A stretch of 64,000 nucleotides of DNA, from positions 1,826,501-1,890,500 of the forward strand of contig JAINUG010000109.1 of the NCBI GenBank assembly GCA_029706075.1, written 5' to 3'. The translations under genes were made by a program, and so were the position numbers. Position 1 is the first letter of the stretch; each line of letters begins with the position of its first letter. Source of the stretch: Aldrovandia affinis. Lineage: Eukaryota > Chordata > Actinopteri > Notacanthiformes > Halosauridae. Below the pieces are notes generated by a model. The model made no database searches. It worked only from the letters and a program-made list of their open reading frames with translations, and was not told the DNA's origin. Shown here one piece after another: positions 21,966-31,902 of the stretch.

Positions 21966-23421
21966 CAGGCCCGGCTCCAACTGTCTGAGTCAGGGTGGGC
22001 CGAGTGGCATTTTGGGGGGCAAAATACCATTAAGAAATACTATCAACCAAAGTTTGTTTTTCAGGTAAGAGGATATATCCAAATACGTAATAACCATGGC
22101 TATCACAACCTAAACTAATTTAAAGATGAACTTACATACAGTGAATTTGTTTTTCATGATGTCAAGTTTTATTAAATGGACAACAGCTTGTGATGAAAAG
22201 TTTCAATACCTGGACTTGAGAGATAGGTCATGCAGGAAAAGGAAGGCGGTAGTCTGAGGCTCGTGCAGGAAATGGAGATGAAAATGCCTGTACAAAAGTT
22301 TTAAAAAATTATTATTATTATTGTTTCATAAAGGTGATCATGTTGTACAGAAGAGATGCGCACTTGATTCATCATTCAGTATAAATTCTAATCAGCTTAA
22401 GGCTACGTTTACAAAGTCGTCGGCAACATTAGCAGCGCCACTGCTGCAAGGTTGACCAGCACCATTAGCCCCGCCGCAAACGTTATCGATAGCGTTACCA
22501 GTAGGCCTACAACCATCATCTTCTGTGGGTTTGGGCTAACGGGCTGCTACTAGGGTCTGTAGATTTCGGCTTCTTGACAAGGAAGCGCAGCATAGTCATA
22601 CAGGCACTTCCTAAACTAACTAGAAATAACAAACGTGAGTAATTTATCACAAAAATGAATTACCACACCCCAAAGCACAAAACTAAATAAACAAGACGAG
22701 TTTGTTAGCTATGATGCTAGTTATCGATAGATACTTAGCATGGCGATCTAGCTAGCTAGCTATATAACGTTAGCTAGCTGCAGGGAGTTTCTTCTTGGCC
22801 AGCTCTGTACTAGCGTTTAGGTAACGTTAGTTAATTAGCCAGCTCTAAATAAATATTACGAGCCTACGGGGCTTACCATGTCTTAGCTATCAATTATAAA
22901 TGAATGGAAATATGGGTTACCTGTGGTACCTTACAGATAACAAATATTTGTTGCAAACGTAGCTATCGTTATTGATAAAGTATAAGTATTATATATATAT
23001 ATAACCATTCATTCACTTCGGCAACTAGCTAACTGCTACATAGCTACTCACTCATTGCTTGTAACAGTTGTGTTGGCGGGCAAATCTTGGCACACAAGCA
23101 CGCGACGGATGTACACAGCTCCACCTAGCAACAGCCTGCTGATTGCAGTCACTGAATGTTAGCTCATAACGTTACCGATGTTATGTGATGATTAGGCTAT
23201 AAATGCTCTCATTTATAGGATCTTGTACATTGTCGATCATAAAGATCAAGCGCATAATGTATTTAAAAAGTCGTGCTGACTGTTTTGTACATTTGTATTA
23301 CTGAATTATATGGGGAATTTAATATATATATATATACATTATAGAGAGAGAGACACTGTAGTTAATATGCAAATCACCAGGGCGGGCCAAGCTTGTGATT
23401 GGTTGGGCCAGGCCGGGTCTG
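21966..23421. mobile_element. Probable hAT-like element, about 1.46 kb, non-coding
   Basis: Left end CAGGCCCGGCTCCAAC and right end GGCCAGGCCGGGTCTG form a short imperfect inverted repeat. Flanks GTAGGATG (21958-21965) and GCAGCATG (23422-23429) match at 6 of 8 positions. The interior holds GCTAGCTAGCTAGC and AACGTTAGCTAGCT motifs at 22750-22800 but no transposase. The boundaries are a hypothesis. Confidence 0.5.
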
Positions 23422-23429
23422 GCAGCATG

Positions 23430-24184
23430 TAACATTACACATTTACAAACAGGCATTTATACACAGTAAGAACTACGGTGTGAGAATGTAATTCTTACTA
23501 TGTAGAAGGAACATAGCATTTGGTCAGAGAACACACAGATAATGTCCATTATTGTCACCTTTTTGTCCCGTTACTTGGGTAGTCGACGCGTTAGTGTTTA
23601 TCAGTTTCTGGAGACATCTCTTGACAGCAGTATGGCAGCACCCCAATCAGGACGAGGTCTGGTGCCACACACTCAACGGTGAATCCATATAAACGCACAT
23701 TTTAATCTGCATAACAATGAACTACGCTGCGTATGTGTGAACATTTTCTAATGCGCTTGTGTTCCGTAATTTACCCGTCTTGTGTCACAAACATCGGGTC
23801 CGTCTCTTCATCACCACGGAGTGTAGCCTATATTACTAATAGGCATTATGGATTTACCAACAATGGTCAGGTGCGTTGCAATTCAAGTGTCCTTTTGCCA
23901 GAAAAGGTTAGCTCTGTGCTAGTTTACATACAATCATTTTGTACTTCATATTCTACACACGTTTCGCGTAATGCTATTAATTCAGCTATAGGACAGTGTA
24001 GAGAGAAAGAGACGCACACTGGGGAAAAGATGAACATCTGGAGCAGAATTTCCTCATGACATGGAATCACTCATCACCCACAACAGGAAATTAAATTAAG
24101 CTATTACAGAACACATCACAACAAAACAGGCTGATTAGCGCGTGTTTGCAATGCTACTTAATCCGTTCAAGTACACTTCAAGCC
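23430..24184. other. Non-coding, no recognised feature
   Basis: Unique-looking DNA. The 108-codon frame at 23733-24059 has no recognisable motif or exon boundary. Confidence 0.4.
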
Positions 24185-25414
24185 ACATTACATTACATTA
24201 CATTACAGGCATTTGGCAGACGCTCTTATCCAGAGCGACGTACAACAAAGTGTTAACCGTAGTCAAGAACAGTTTAGCTGAAAGCCACCCTAGTGGGAAG
24301 TACAGTTCCTGGGTGCTAGGAGCAACCACATAGTAAAACTAGGACCCTGTAGGTAAATATGTAGCCACAATTCAAAGGTAGCAATAAAGCAATCAATGCA
24401 GAAAATAATGCCTAAGCCTAATACAATACATAAACAAGTAGACATGTGTAAAACTAAGCAACTATGTCCCTAAGTTAACAAAAACCGGACTACGGGGAGA
24501 GGTGCACCCTGAAGAGGTGAGTCTGGGTCTCAGCTGTTCTGACTTCCACAGGAAGGTCATTCCACCATCGTGGAGCCAGAACCGACAGGAGACGTGATCG
24601 GGAAGGTGCGGAGGTGGGGGAGGTGCTAGGCGTAGCAGAAAGGAGTGGTCTGGCAGGTGTGTAGGGTTTGAAGATCTTGAGGAGGTATGTTGGGGCTGGT
24701 CCCTTGACTGCCTGGTATGCTAGGACTAATGTCTTGAATTTGATGTGAGCTATAACAGGCAGCCAGTGGAGGGTAGTGAGCAGGGGGGTGACATGGGAGT
24801 GTCTAGGAAGGTTGTAGACCAGACGGGCTGCAGCGTTCTGGATGAGTTGCAGGGGTCTGATGGCAGATGCATGAAGGCCAGCCAGGAGCGAGTTGCAGTA
24901 GTCCAAGCGGGACAGTACCATTGCTTGGACCAGGAGCTGGGTAGAGTACGTGGTAAGGAAGGGATGGATTCTCCTGATGTTATACAGGAAGAATCTGCAC
25001 GCCGGGCTTACCGCTGCAATGTTCATTGATAGGGACAGCCTGTTGTCCATCACCACACTGAGATTCTTCACGCAGGGTGATGATGTCACCAAGGTGTCAC
25101 CTAGAGAAATGGAGAAATCAAGGTGGGGAGAGTTTAGGGCAGGAATGAAGATTAGTTCTGTTTTCCCTGGGTTGAGCTTTAGGTGGTGACTGTCCATCCA
25201 GCTCTGAATGTCCCTCAGGCAAGCAGAGATGCGGGTAGAGACCTGAGTGTCTGATGGGGAGAAGGAGAGAAAGAGTTGAGTGTCATCATCATAACAATGG
25301 TAAGATAAGGCGTGGGCAGAGATTACAGAGCCAAGGGAGCGGGTGTACAGAGAGAAGAGAAGGGGACCAAGGACTGAGCCCTGTGGAACCCCAGTGGGGA
25401 GGGAGCGAGGCGGT
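24185..25414 (-). mobile_element. 5'-truncated L2-clade LINE (UnaL2-like), copy 1
   Basis: The 3' end on the minus strand is at 24185: TGTAA repeats preceded by GCTCT-GGATA-AGAGC, the same tail as the SINEs. About 230 bp of 3'UTR is followed by reverse-transcriptase coding. The 5' end stops at about 25414 within the LPTGVPQGS motif, a typical LINE 5' truncation. A second copy lies at 32742-33962. Copy 1 lacks 24 bp (eight codons) present in copy 2 near the C-terminus. Confidence 0.94.
24490..25414 (-). pseudogene. L2-type reverse transcriptase, C-terminal half
   Basis: From 25414 downwards the frame gives TGVPQGSVLGPLLFSLYTRS, then YHCYDDDTQLFLSFS with the catalytic Y-x-D-D, HLKLNPGKTELIFIP, NIRRIHPFLTTYSTQLLVQA, SRLDYCNSLLAGL, QLIQNAAARLVYNLP, LLTTLHWLPV and a C-terminus with RWWNDLPVEVRTAET. 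The order is that of L2-clade LINEs. The endonuclease and first half of the polymerase are missing, so it is dead although the remaining frame is open. Confidence 0.94.
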
Positions 25415-25624
25415 TAATAAATAACCATTTATTATAAAACTGGTTTAATAAACATACATGTAAATAATATTATGCCATTGGGAAATAAGCTATTCAATAG
25501 GGAGAAAGTTTTAAAACAGTTTTGTTTTTGTCACTGCAAATTAAGGCTTTATGTTTTGCCATAGCCAATTTCAGGTTTATCCTGGCTTCAGTACAAAAAG
25601 GGTAAAAAGGGACCATGGCCTGTA
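25415..25624. other. Non-coding spacer
   Basis: AT-rich, no feature recognised. Confidence 0.4.
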
Positions 25625-25760
25625 ATGTATAAAGCATCTCAGGGTAGGAGTGCTGATCTAGGATCAGTTTGGCCTTTTAGCTCATAATGGATAAGGTTAG
25701 GATATGGACTGGGGAAACCTGATGCTAGATCAACACTCGTGCTCTGAGACGCTGTATATA
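25625..25760. mobile_element. Foldback MITE, copy 2
   Basis: Same element as 4384-4521: left arm TGTATAAAGCATCTCAGGGT, centre TTTAGCTCATAATGGATAAG, right arm with GCTCTGAGACGCTGTATA. The right arm is more diverged. Confidence 0.85.
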
Positions 25761-25889
25761 TATGAGCCTTGATCTAGGATCAGTTTGGCCTTTTGGCACA
25801 TAATGGATAACGTTATTGTTAAAAGTACATTTTAATAAGGTGGAGTGGGTCACAGCAAATGCATTTGCTTGTTAAGAGGGAGGTGGGCA

Positions 25890-26006
25890 CAGAAGGTTTG
25901 GGAACCACTCAGCCAAGTCCTCTCTCTGGGCCAGGAGCTTCTCCTGCTCGGTCTGTAGCTCCTGGTGCTGGGCCTTTTCCTGCTCCATTGTCCTAACTCC
26001 CAGGCA
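25890..26006 (-). pseudogene. 117-bp insert with coiled-coil-like coding potential
   Basis: Absent from the other copy of repeat X, and bracketed by GGCA (25886-25889 and 26003-26006). On the minus strand it reads ATG then EQEKAQHQELQTEQEKLLAQ, REDLAEWF, a charged Glu/Gln/Leu heptad-like peptide unlike the surrounding repeats. It could be a captured exon fragment of a coiled-coil protein, or a chance frame, or ancestral repeat sequence deleted from the other copy. No splice signals were confirmed. Confidence 0.35.
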
Positions 26007-26061
26007 TTATGTGCAAACAAACTTAACTGATCCAGGGTCAGTGCTTTTGGGAGAAGTATAA

Positions 26062-26522
26062 GGCCATGTCCACACTAATGCGGATACATTTAAAAACACA
26101 GTTTTTGTTTGCACGGAGATCCATTGCACAGCAGCTGTGAATATAAAGTCTCTCCATCTCTTCTTACGTTAGAAATGCTGCACTACCTCCTCTTGTACAT
26201 TATACAAAGCTATGTTTAACTCCAATAAACCAATCAAATTTGATAGTAGAGAGAACAGCACTTGCATAACTTCGCCCGCCATGTTGAGTATTTTGACTAC
26301 AGCCTGGATCACATGACAATCATACATCAGTGTTTTCGAAATCCGCTGTCTTCCCCATCTGTACTACAACGCAAGACCGGTGTTTTTAAATTTATCCACT
26401 TGGGAGAGCGTCTTCGAAAAGGTCATTTTTTGGTGGATGAAAACGCTGTCTTAGTGTGGACAGAAAAGAGAAAAAAAGATTCCTTTCAAATTTATCCACA
26501 TGTACACAGTGTGGACATGGCC
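26062..26522. mobile_element. PIF/Harbinger-like MITE, 461 bp
   Basis: Terminal inverted repeats GGCCATGTCCACACT and GTGTGGACATGGCC, flanked by TAA at 26059-26061 and 26523-26525. A 3-bp TAA/TTA duplication with GG-starting ends is typical of PIF/Harbinger. The unoccupied site with a single TAA is present in the paralogous repeat at 21860-21862. No transposase is encoded. Confidence 0.93.
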
Positions 26523-26612
26523 TAAGTGGGACACCACAAAATGCTCTGGGACAAAATGTTAGGATATAGCCAGGGGAAACCTGGTCCTAGATCAGCACTC
26601 TGTATGCATATG

Positions 26613-28564
26613 AGCCCAGGACGCCACATCTGGACTTTGCAGGAATGTTCCTTCATTGGATTAATGCATAGTTGTGTTTTAGGGGGATAAATGTGATTTT
26701 TATTAGATTATTGTGAAATTGTACAGTTCACTTCCAAAGATGAGGTCAAAGCAATCTTTCTCAACAGCTGTACACCTGCCAAAGTGAAGCACTGTTCCAG
26801 ATCCATGTCATGTGAAAGTAAAATGTATTGAACTATCCAAATAGTTCAATAGGAGACCTCCAAAAACGAATATCCAGAGATAAAATATGCCAGGCAGTCC
26901 ATCAATTATTATATTGTTTCATGGATATAATAAATTCTATATTATATATTTAATAAACATTTGGTTTCATGCAATCTGTTGCACAAGGCTAATGCTAAGG
27001 ATAATATGGCCATGTACTGTATGTTTGACCGCAGGCATTTGAGTTTGACTGTGCTGACTACATTCTGAGTGGCTTCACTCATTCCGGTCCCCAGGTTGGG
27101 AAGATTTCCCTGATAAGTGATTCCCTGTGTTTTTTGTGAGGGCCCCTCTCCCAGGCACGAGAACACATGGTCACACTGAAATTGGGCTCACCCACACACT
27201 GTGACTCACATGCAACAGTTAGTTTTTCTTCACAATGACAGTTTGGCGAATTCAGCATTCACCAATATTAACTCCCCAAACTGTGTTAGAGAATAAAATA
27301 AGTTACACTTGCATTTATTGTCAAAGTTAAGGACCATTGTTAATTGAATACAAGGTGTGTGTGCACGCATGTGTGTGGGAGAGCTGGGATTGAACCCTGC
27401 AGCGCAAGAAGAATATATATGTGTATATGTGTTTGTGCATGTATTTACATATTTTATACATATTTTTACTGTAGTTCATGGTGGACAGGTGTTGGAAATT
27501 AGTCTTTGGCTGTAAACACTTAGAGCAATGCATCTGATGCTTGTTTTTTTAACATTGTAACAATGCTTTTGCTATGTCCCTGATAAAAAAATTTTATTTA
27601 AAAATTTCTGGTACAAATTTCCAGAACTTCAGCTCATATGCCTGCGTTCTGTCAGTGGTAGACAGCTCTCAGATGCAATTCCGGCAGCAGGGTGTGACCA
27701 CTGAAAAGAAAAGGTTCTAGGTTTGGCTCCTGGGTTTTTTCCTCTGACTGCAGCGTCTGGGTGTGGTTCAGAATCTCAGCAGCTGGGGCCACCCCTCTCC
27801 CTGTGAGGAAACATATAGGAGACTATAGGAGGAAGTGAGCCTGTTGTGACCTGGGAACAGGAAATGGACAAAAAGACTAACATCGTGCCTCCAAAACAGT
27901 TGTGCATTGTTGGGTTTCGGGGAGCTGTAGTGCGGCGGGTGAATTTTATTTTCAAGGTTGCTGTGGTTATTCTGTACGTCTCCTCCTGGAGAAAAAGCAG
28001 AAAAGCCTGTCTGTGGATAGCTTCCATGATTGTTCTGAGCCTCTCAGATGAGTTCGTCTTTCTCAAAATCAAGATCAGCTGATGATTCTTACACAGAGAA
28101 TAAGGAAACCAATGTGGACAGCGGGACACGTGAGAGGGCTTTTAATGGGTGGCTGAAGTGTCCAAGACTACATGGCAGAGGATACCAGCTCCCTCCACCT
28201 TCTTGTAAGGCTTGTGCCACCCTAAAGTCTCTCGCTACAGCCTCTCCACCGCCCCCCCCTCCACACACACAGCTCAGAAATACCCACGAGATGTCCCCAT
28301 GCAGCCTCACCCTGCCCCCCACCACCCCTCTTCTTTCCAGGTATCTGCCACCAACATCTCTCTCAAACAACCCTACTAAAATGGAGGAGACTTGCCACCA
28401 TTGGCATTAATCTCCGTAATAACTGTGACGCCATGGTGGGAGAATCAATACTCATTCTCAGTGAGCAGCATTATTCCATCATGTGCATGGTGGCTTCCTC
28501 TTCTCACCCCCTTAATGGGAAACTATGAGAATGTGCCTGTCATTTCAGCTCCTCAGCAAATACA
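26613..28564. other. Non-coding, mostly unique DNA
   Basis: Nearly 2 kb without a supportable gene. Antiphase frames at 27776-28410 on both strands have no recognisable domain and include a C-rich run (CCGCCCCCCCCTCC near 28249). Confidence 0.4.
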
Positions 28565-28900
28565 AATATAAACATATATTTTGGCCACTTTATAGTGATG
28601 TATTTATTGCATTAAGGAAATATCATGCTTGTTCACCTCCCATAGGCCCAGCTCAATTAACGATTTATTCTTATAGCTCGGTGTTATGTGATTAAACACA
28701 TACTCGTACACATGCATAACTGTGCTGTCACCTTTCGATTGAGCATCAAAAAGCCTTACTTCTTTCTGGTCAATGAATTTAATTTCTCCCAGGGTCCAGG
28801 GAGGCATGCATCCTCTTAAAACCATTATTAGACATAACGAGGCCTGCTTAAATATCGACCTGCCATTTCATTATGCTACAGCTTAATGGCAGTGTCAAAG
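28565..28900. other. Candidate conserved non-coding element
   Basis: Complex-sequence, repeat-free AT-rich block with several homeodomain-type cores (CAATTAACGA, TAATGGCAG, TCATTATG, AATGAATTTAATTT), the usual look of developmental enhancers near transcription-factor genes. Conservation cannot be judged from one sequence, so this is a suggestion only. Confidence 0.22.
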
Positions 28901-29009
28901 AACAACAAAGAAAGACACACATGAAATGGAATCCTTACACTAAAGATGGCATATAATGAATAGAATAGAATAATGCACAAACTAACATGTGCAAATGTTG
29001 ATACATGGC

Positions 29010-29243
29010 ATGAATCTGCCAAAATAAAGGAAACACCTGAGTAAATGAGGGATACAATGTATATTGAAAGTAGATGCTTCAACACATGTGGTTCCTGAGT
29101 TAATTAAGCAATTAACATCCCAGCATGCTTAGGGTCATGTATAAAAATGCTTGGCAGGCCCCAGACTGTTCTGTTGACACATGATGGCCCAACACCCTAA
29201 GACAAGTTATGTTGATGTAACCTTTATTTTGGCAGTTAACTCT
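29010..29243. mobile_element. Tc1-like MITE, about 234 bp
   Basis: The left part CTGCCAAAATAAAGGAAACA is mirrored by CCTTTATTTTGGCAGTTAA at the right end. Inner segments such as GGCCCAACACCCTAAG match the 3' region of the 7266-7759 element. Only about 235 bp remain, so it is an internally deleted derivative. Confidence 0.85.
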
Positions 29244-29389
29244 ACACTTTGTTCCAAGGGCATAATTTTTGACTTTGATGACCCATTGACTACTCACACT
29301 GCAGGTAACTATATATTTTTTGTTGTCCATCTCTTCCAGGGATGAATACACATTGAATTTCTTCAAGTTCAGAGCAGACCTACAGGTAA

Positions 29390-29885
29390 CAAAAATGAAA
29401 CAAAATAATTGAAACACTTGAATAAATGAAGGTTTTGGGTGGCTCTGTTATGATATGGGGTGCATTTTCCTGGCATGGTTTAGGTTCACTCAACCCCTTA
29501 GAGGGCAGGGTAAACGCCAATAAATGCAAAGCCACTCTGAGTGATCACCTCCATCCTATGGTGAAGCATTTATATCTTGATTGTAGTGGTCTCTTTCAGG
29601 ATGACAATGCCCCCATCCACAGTGGTCACTGAATGGTTTGATAAGCCTGAAAACAATTGACACCATATGCCATGATCATTTGAGTCACCAGATCTCAAGC
29701 CAATTGAACACTAATGGGAGATTCTGGAGCAGCATCTGAGACAGAATGGTGGAAGATTGGTGCTGCATTCCTCCAATAGAGTTCCAGACACCAGAATCTA
29801 TGCCAAGGTGCATGCATTGAAGCTGTTCTGGCGGCTTATGGTGGCCCAACGCCAATTGCCCCCATGCCCATTTTGGCAGGGGTAA
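29390..29885 (+). mobile_element. Tc1/mariner-like element, second copy
   Basis: About 500 bp matching 7266-7759: CAGGTAAC left end (TIR decayed), GGTGGCTCTGTTATGATATG, transposase fragment, GGAGATTCTGGAGCAGC, GTGGCCCAACGCC and CATTTTGGCAG right end. The terminal repeats are more degraded than in the first copy. Confidence 0.88.
29426..29632 (+). pseudogene. Tc1-like transposase fragment
   Basis: Encodes MIWGAFSWHGLGSLNPLEGR, then SDHLHPMVKHL and LFQDDNAPIHSGH. The FQ-DNAP-H block with the second catalytic Asp is intact here, unlike the copy at 7315. The rest of the transposase is missing. Confidence 0.9.
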
Positions 29886-30734
29886 TTGTATCTATTCCAG
29901 TCATGTTCCTGCATGGGTATTTTCTGAACTGTGAGGAAGTGGATCAAGAATTCTCCAAAGAGAACTGACATGATTTTCGATTCAATCATATCATGAATGG
30001 ATCACAAAAAAAAGATTTAATCTTTTGCTTATGCCTGCAAATGCACCACAATTACAGCTGCATTTTTCTTTAAAAAAAAAAGATAACTAATGTAAAAAAA
30101 AATAAAGGATGGGGACAGGGTATTCCCACCCAGCGGTCTATACCTTTCCAGCTCTTTTGATCTACACAAACTGAGAGGAAAAACTGACACAAGGAGATTA
30201 CTTCAAAATGACTTCAAAAGAGCATTCTGCCTTGCGCTTTTTGCTGTCATTTTTGTTTTTCCTTGTCTGACTGAAAGTGGCTGGTATGAAAATGCAATGT
30301 GTGAAAAATATCAGAGAATTGCCCCCCAGGAGTGGTTACGTACAGAAATTCATGGCTGCGGAAAAGGTTTTAGATTTCACTGAACAATACCCATTTTTGC
30401 TCCCGGATCTGTGTTTGGTTTGATTTTTTTTTTTTTAACACTTCACCATTGATCTCTACTGGTGCTTTCTCATCCAGTGACACAGTTATTCGCCTACCTC
30501 ATTATTTTAACAGCACTGCTCATTGGACCAATGAGGAAAGTAGTGAAGGTTATGAAAGCTATTATTTCCTGCCATTATGAACATTTTCACAAGATTACAT
30601 AGGCTGCTGCTGGTATCAAAAAAGTCAATGCAGTCTACAAACATGATTACAAAACCTCATATTATAAAGATTATTAAGACTTATTGTAAATACGGTCTCC
30701 AAGAAATTGTTAACTAACCATAAAATTACTGTTT
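29886..30734. other. Non-coding, no recognised feature
   Basis: AT-rich unique DNA with A-runs and T-runs. No gene. Confidence 0.4.
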
Positions 30735-31010
30735 TGCAATGGCCATCTCAGTCTCCTGACCTGAACCCGATCGAAAATCTGTGGTTTAAATTGAAGAGGG
30801 CAGTCCACAAGCACACAAGAAGGATCTGAAGGATCTCAAAACATTCTGTATGGAGGAATGGTCAAAGATCCCCAATATGTTCACTAATCTCATAAACTAT
30901 GCAAGATGATGCAGTAGTGTTATCCTGGCGAGGGGAGGGTGCACAAATTACTGCAAATGGGTGTGAATAATTGACACATATCTTTATGGGGAAAAAATAT
31001 TACTTGTTAT
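30735..31010 (+). pseudogene. Tc1-like transposase 3' fragment
   Basis: Encodes [20 protein letters not shown] then KRAVHKH, the conserved catalytic block of Tc1 transposases with the final acidic residue (SPDLNPIE). Stops and frameshifts follow. The family is different from 7266-7759 and related to the element at 52335-53912. Confidence 0.88.
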
Positions 31011-31052
31011 TTTCTTATAATGTGACTCTTTTTCACAATATATTTGAAGACT

Positions 31053-31086
31053 CTGACGAAGGACAGACATGTCTGAAACGTAAGTC
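31053..31086 (+). ncRNA. Hammerhead-ribozyme-like motif (type I, minimal stem III)
   Basis: CTGACGA (31053-31059) is followed by a stem II able to pair GACA (62-65) with TGTC (70-73) around a 4-nt loop, then GAAAC (75-79), a GTAA loop (80-83) and GTC (84-86). All invariant core positions (CUGANGA, GAA, the A-U next to the cleavage site, C17) are present, and the 2-bp stem III with a GNRA-type loop is the layout known in Penelope-like retroelements. Stem I pairing between 46-52 and 87-92 is poor, so activity is doubtful. Confidence 0.4.
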
Positions 31087-31383
31087 CTCTATAGTTAAGT
31101 CGCAAACTTATCAAGAGACGCAGTGTTGCTGTATTTTATTTATTTAGTTAATGTTTTCTACTTACCTCCTGATCTCATTTCCTACCTAATTATAGATTTT
31201 GGCCTCCTGGGTGGTGCGTCCAGTTGATGCATTAGCTTTGTGATGGATAAATGAGGTATCTGACCCCAAAAATGGGTTGGGCTACTATTAGCAGTCAATC
31301 GTTGACTTTGAACCAATCAAAATATTTTGCTCTTCAGAACAAAAAGCATATGGTAGCTCCATTCATCATTCATCCATCACTAG

Positions 31384-31899
31384 GGGTGAGTTCAGCCAGC
31401 ACGTTTTGCTACGTTTTTCTACGGTTGCTATCGAATGGTCATTGCTAAATAGTTCCCTATTTTTTCCCAGATCTCGCACATGCGCATTTGCCGCTAAAGT
31501 GGTAAATATCAAAGACGAGCTGGTAACCCTAACCCAAAGTGAAAGACAACTGGAACAAGGATTGAACGCTTTCCGTCGTTACTATGGGGACTACTATGCA
31601 CAAAATAGGGAAAAAATAAGGTTACTATCTACCCATAACCCTATCGAACGCCTTAACGCCTTAGCCCACAGCTTCTCAACGTTGCGCACCTCATAGGAGT
31701 GTGTGTTCCAGGTTGGTGGGCGTGTCGGGGCTGTATCCAGAAGCAGCGAGTGACGTATATAAGAATTGGTGCCACACTGTACACAGTCGCCCTATCAGCA
31801 ATCACAGTAACAGTTTCCTGCAGTCTTGCATTGAGTACATCGTTTTAGTTTATAATGAAAATGAAATGACAGTTGTTGTTTTTTGCGCTGAACTCACCC
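31384..31899. mobile_element. DNA transposon derivative, 516 bp
   Basis: Inverted ends GGGTGAGTTCAGC and GCTGAACTCACCC with TAG flanking both sides (31381-31383, 31900-31902). A 3-bp duplication suggests a PIF/Harbinger or ISL2EU-type element; the superfamily is uncertain. An open frame at 31406-31696 includes a polar helix-like peptide (IKDELVTLTQSERQLEQGL) of unknown meaning, more likely incidental. Confidence 0.8.
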
Positions 31900-31902
31900 T
31901 AG

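Larger units (their letters stand above)
25816..26557. repeat. Dispersed repeat 'X', copy interrupted twice
   Basis: Matches 21734-21893 in three blocks. Extra DNA is present at 25890-26006 (117 bp) and 26062-26522 (461 bp). It is itself inserted in a foldback MITE with a GTTA/TTA duplication. Confidence 0.78.
25769..26612. mobile_element. Foldback MITE, copy 3, split by nested insertions
   Basis: The left part GATCTAGGATCAGTTTGGCC to GGATAACGTTA ends at 25815; the right part starts at 26558 with GTTAGGATATAGCC and ends with TCCTAGATCAGCACTC. Compared with copy 2, the break lies in GGATAA(C)GTTAGGATAT. GTTA is duplicated at 25812-25815 and 26558-26561, bracketing the 25816-26557 insert. Confidence 0.8.

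Noticed and set aside
24490-25197. 235-codon frame as a host gene
   Set aside because: Motifs are those of an L2 LINE reverse transcriptase, and the 3' flank carries the LINE hairpin and TGTAA tail.
31406-31696. Host gene exon
   Set aside because: The frame lies wholly inside a transposon with inverted ends and a TAG duplication.
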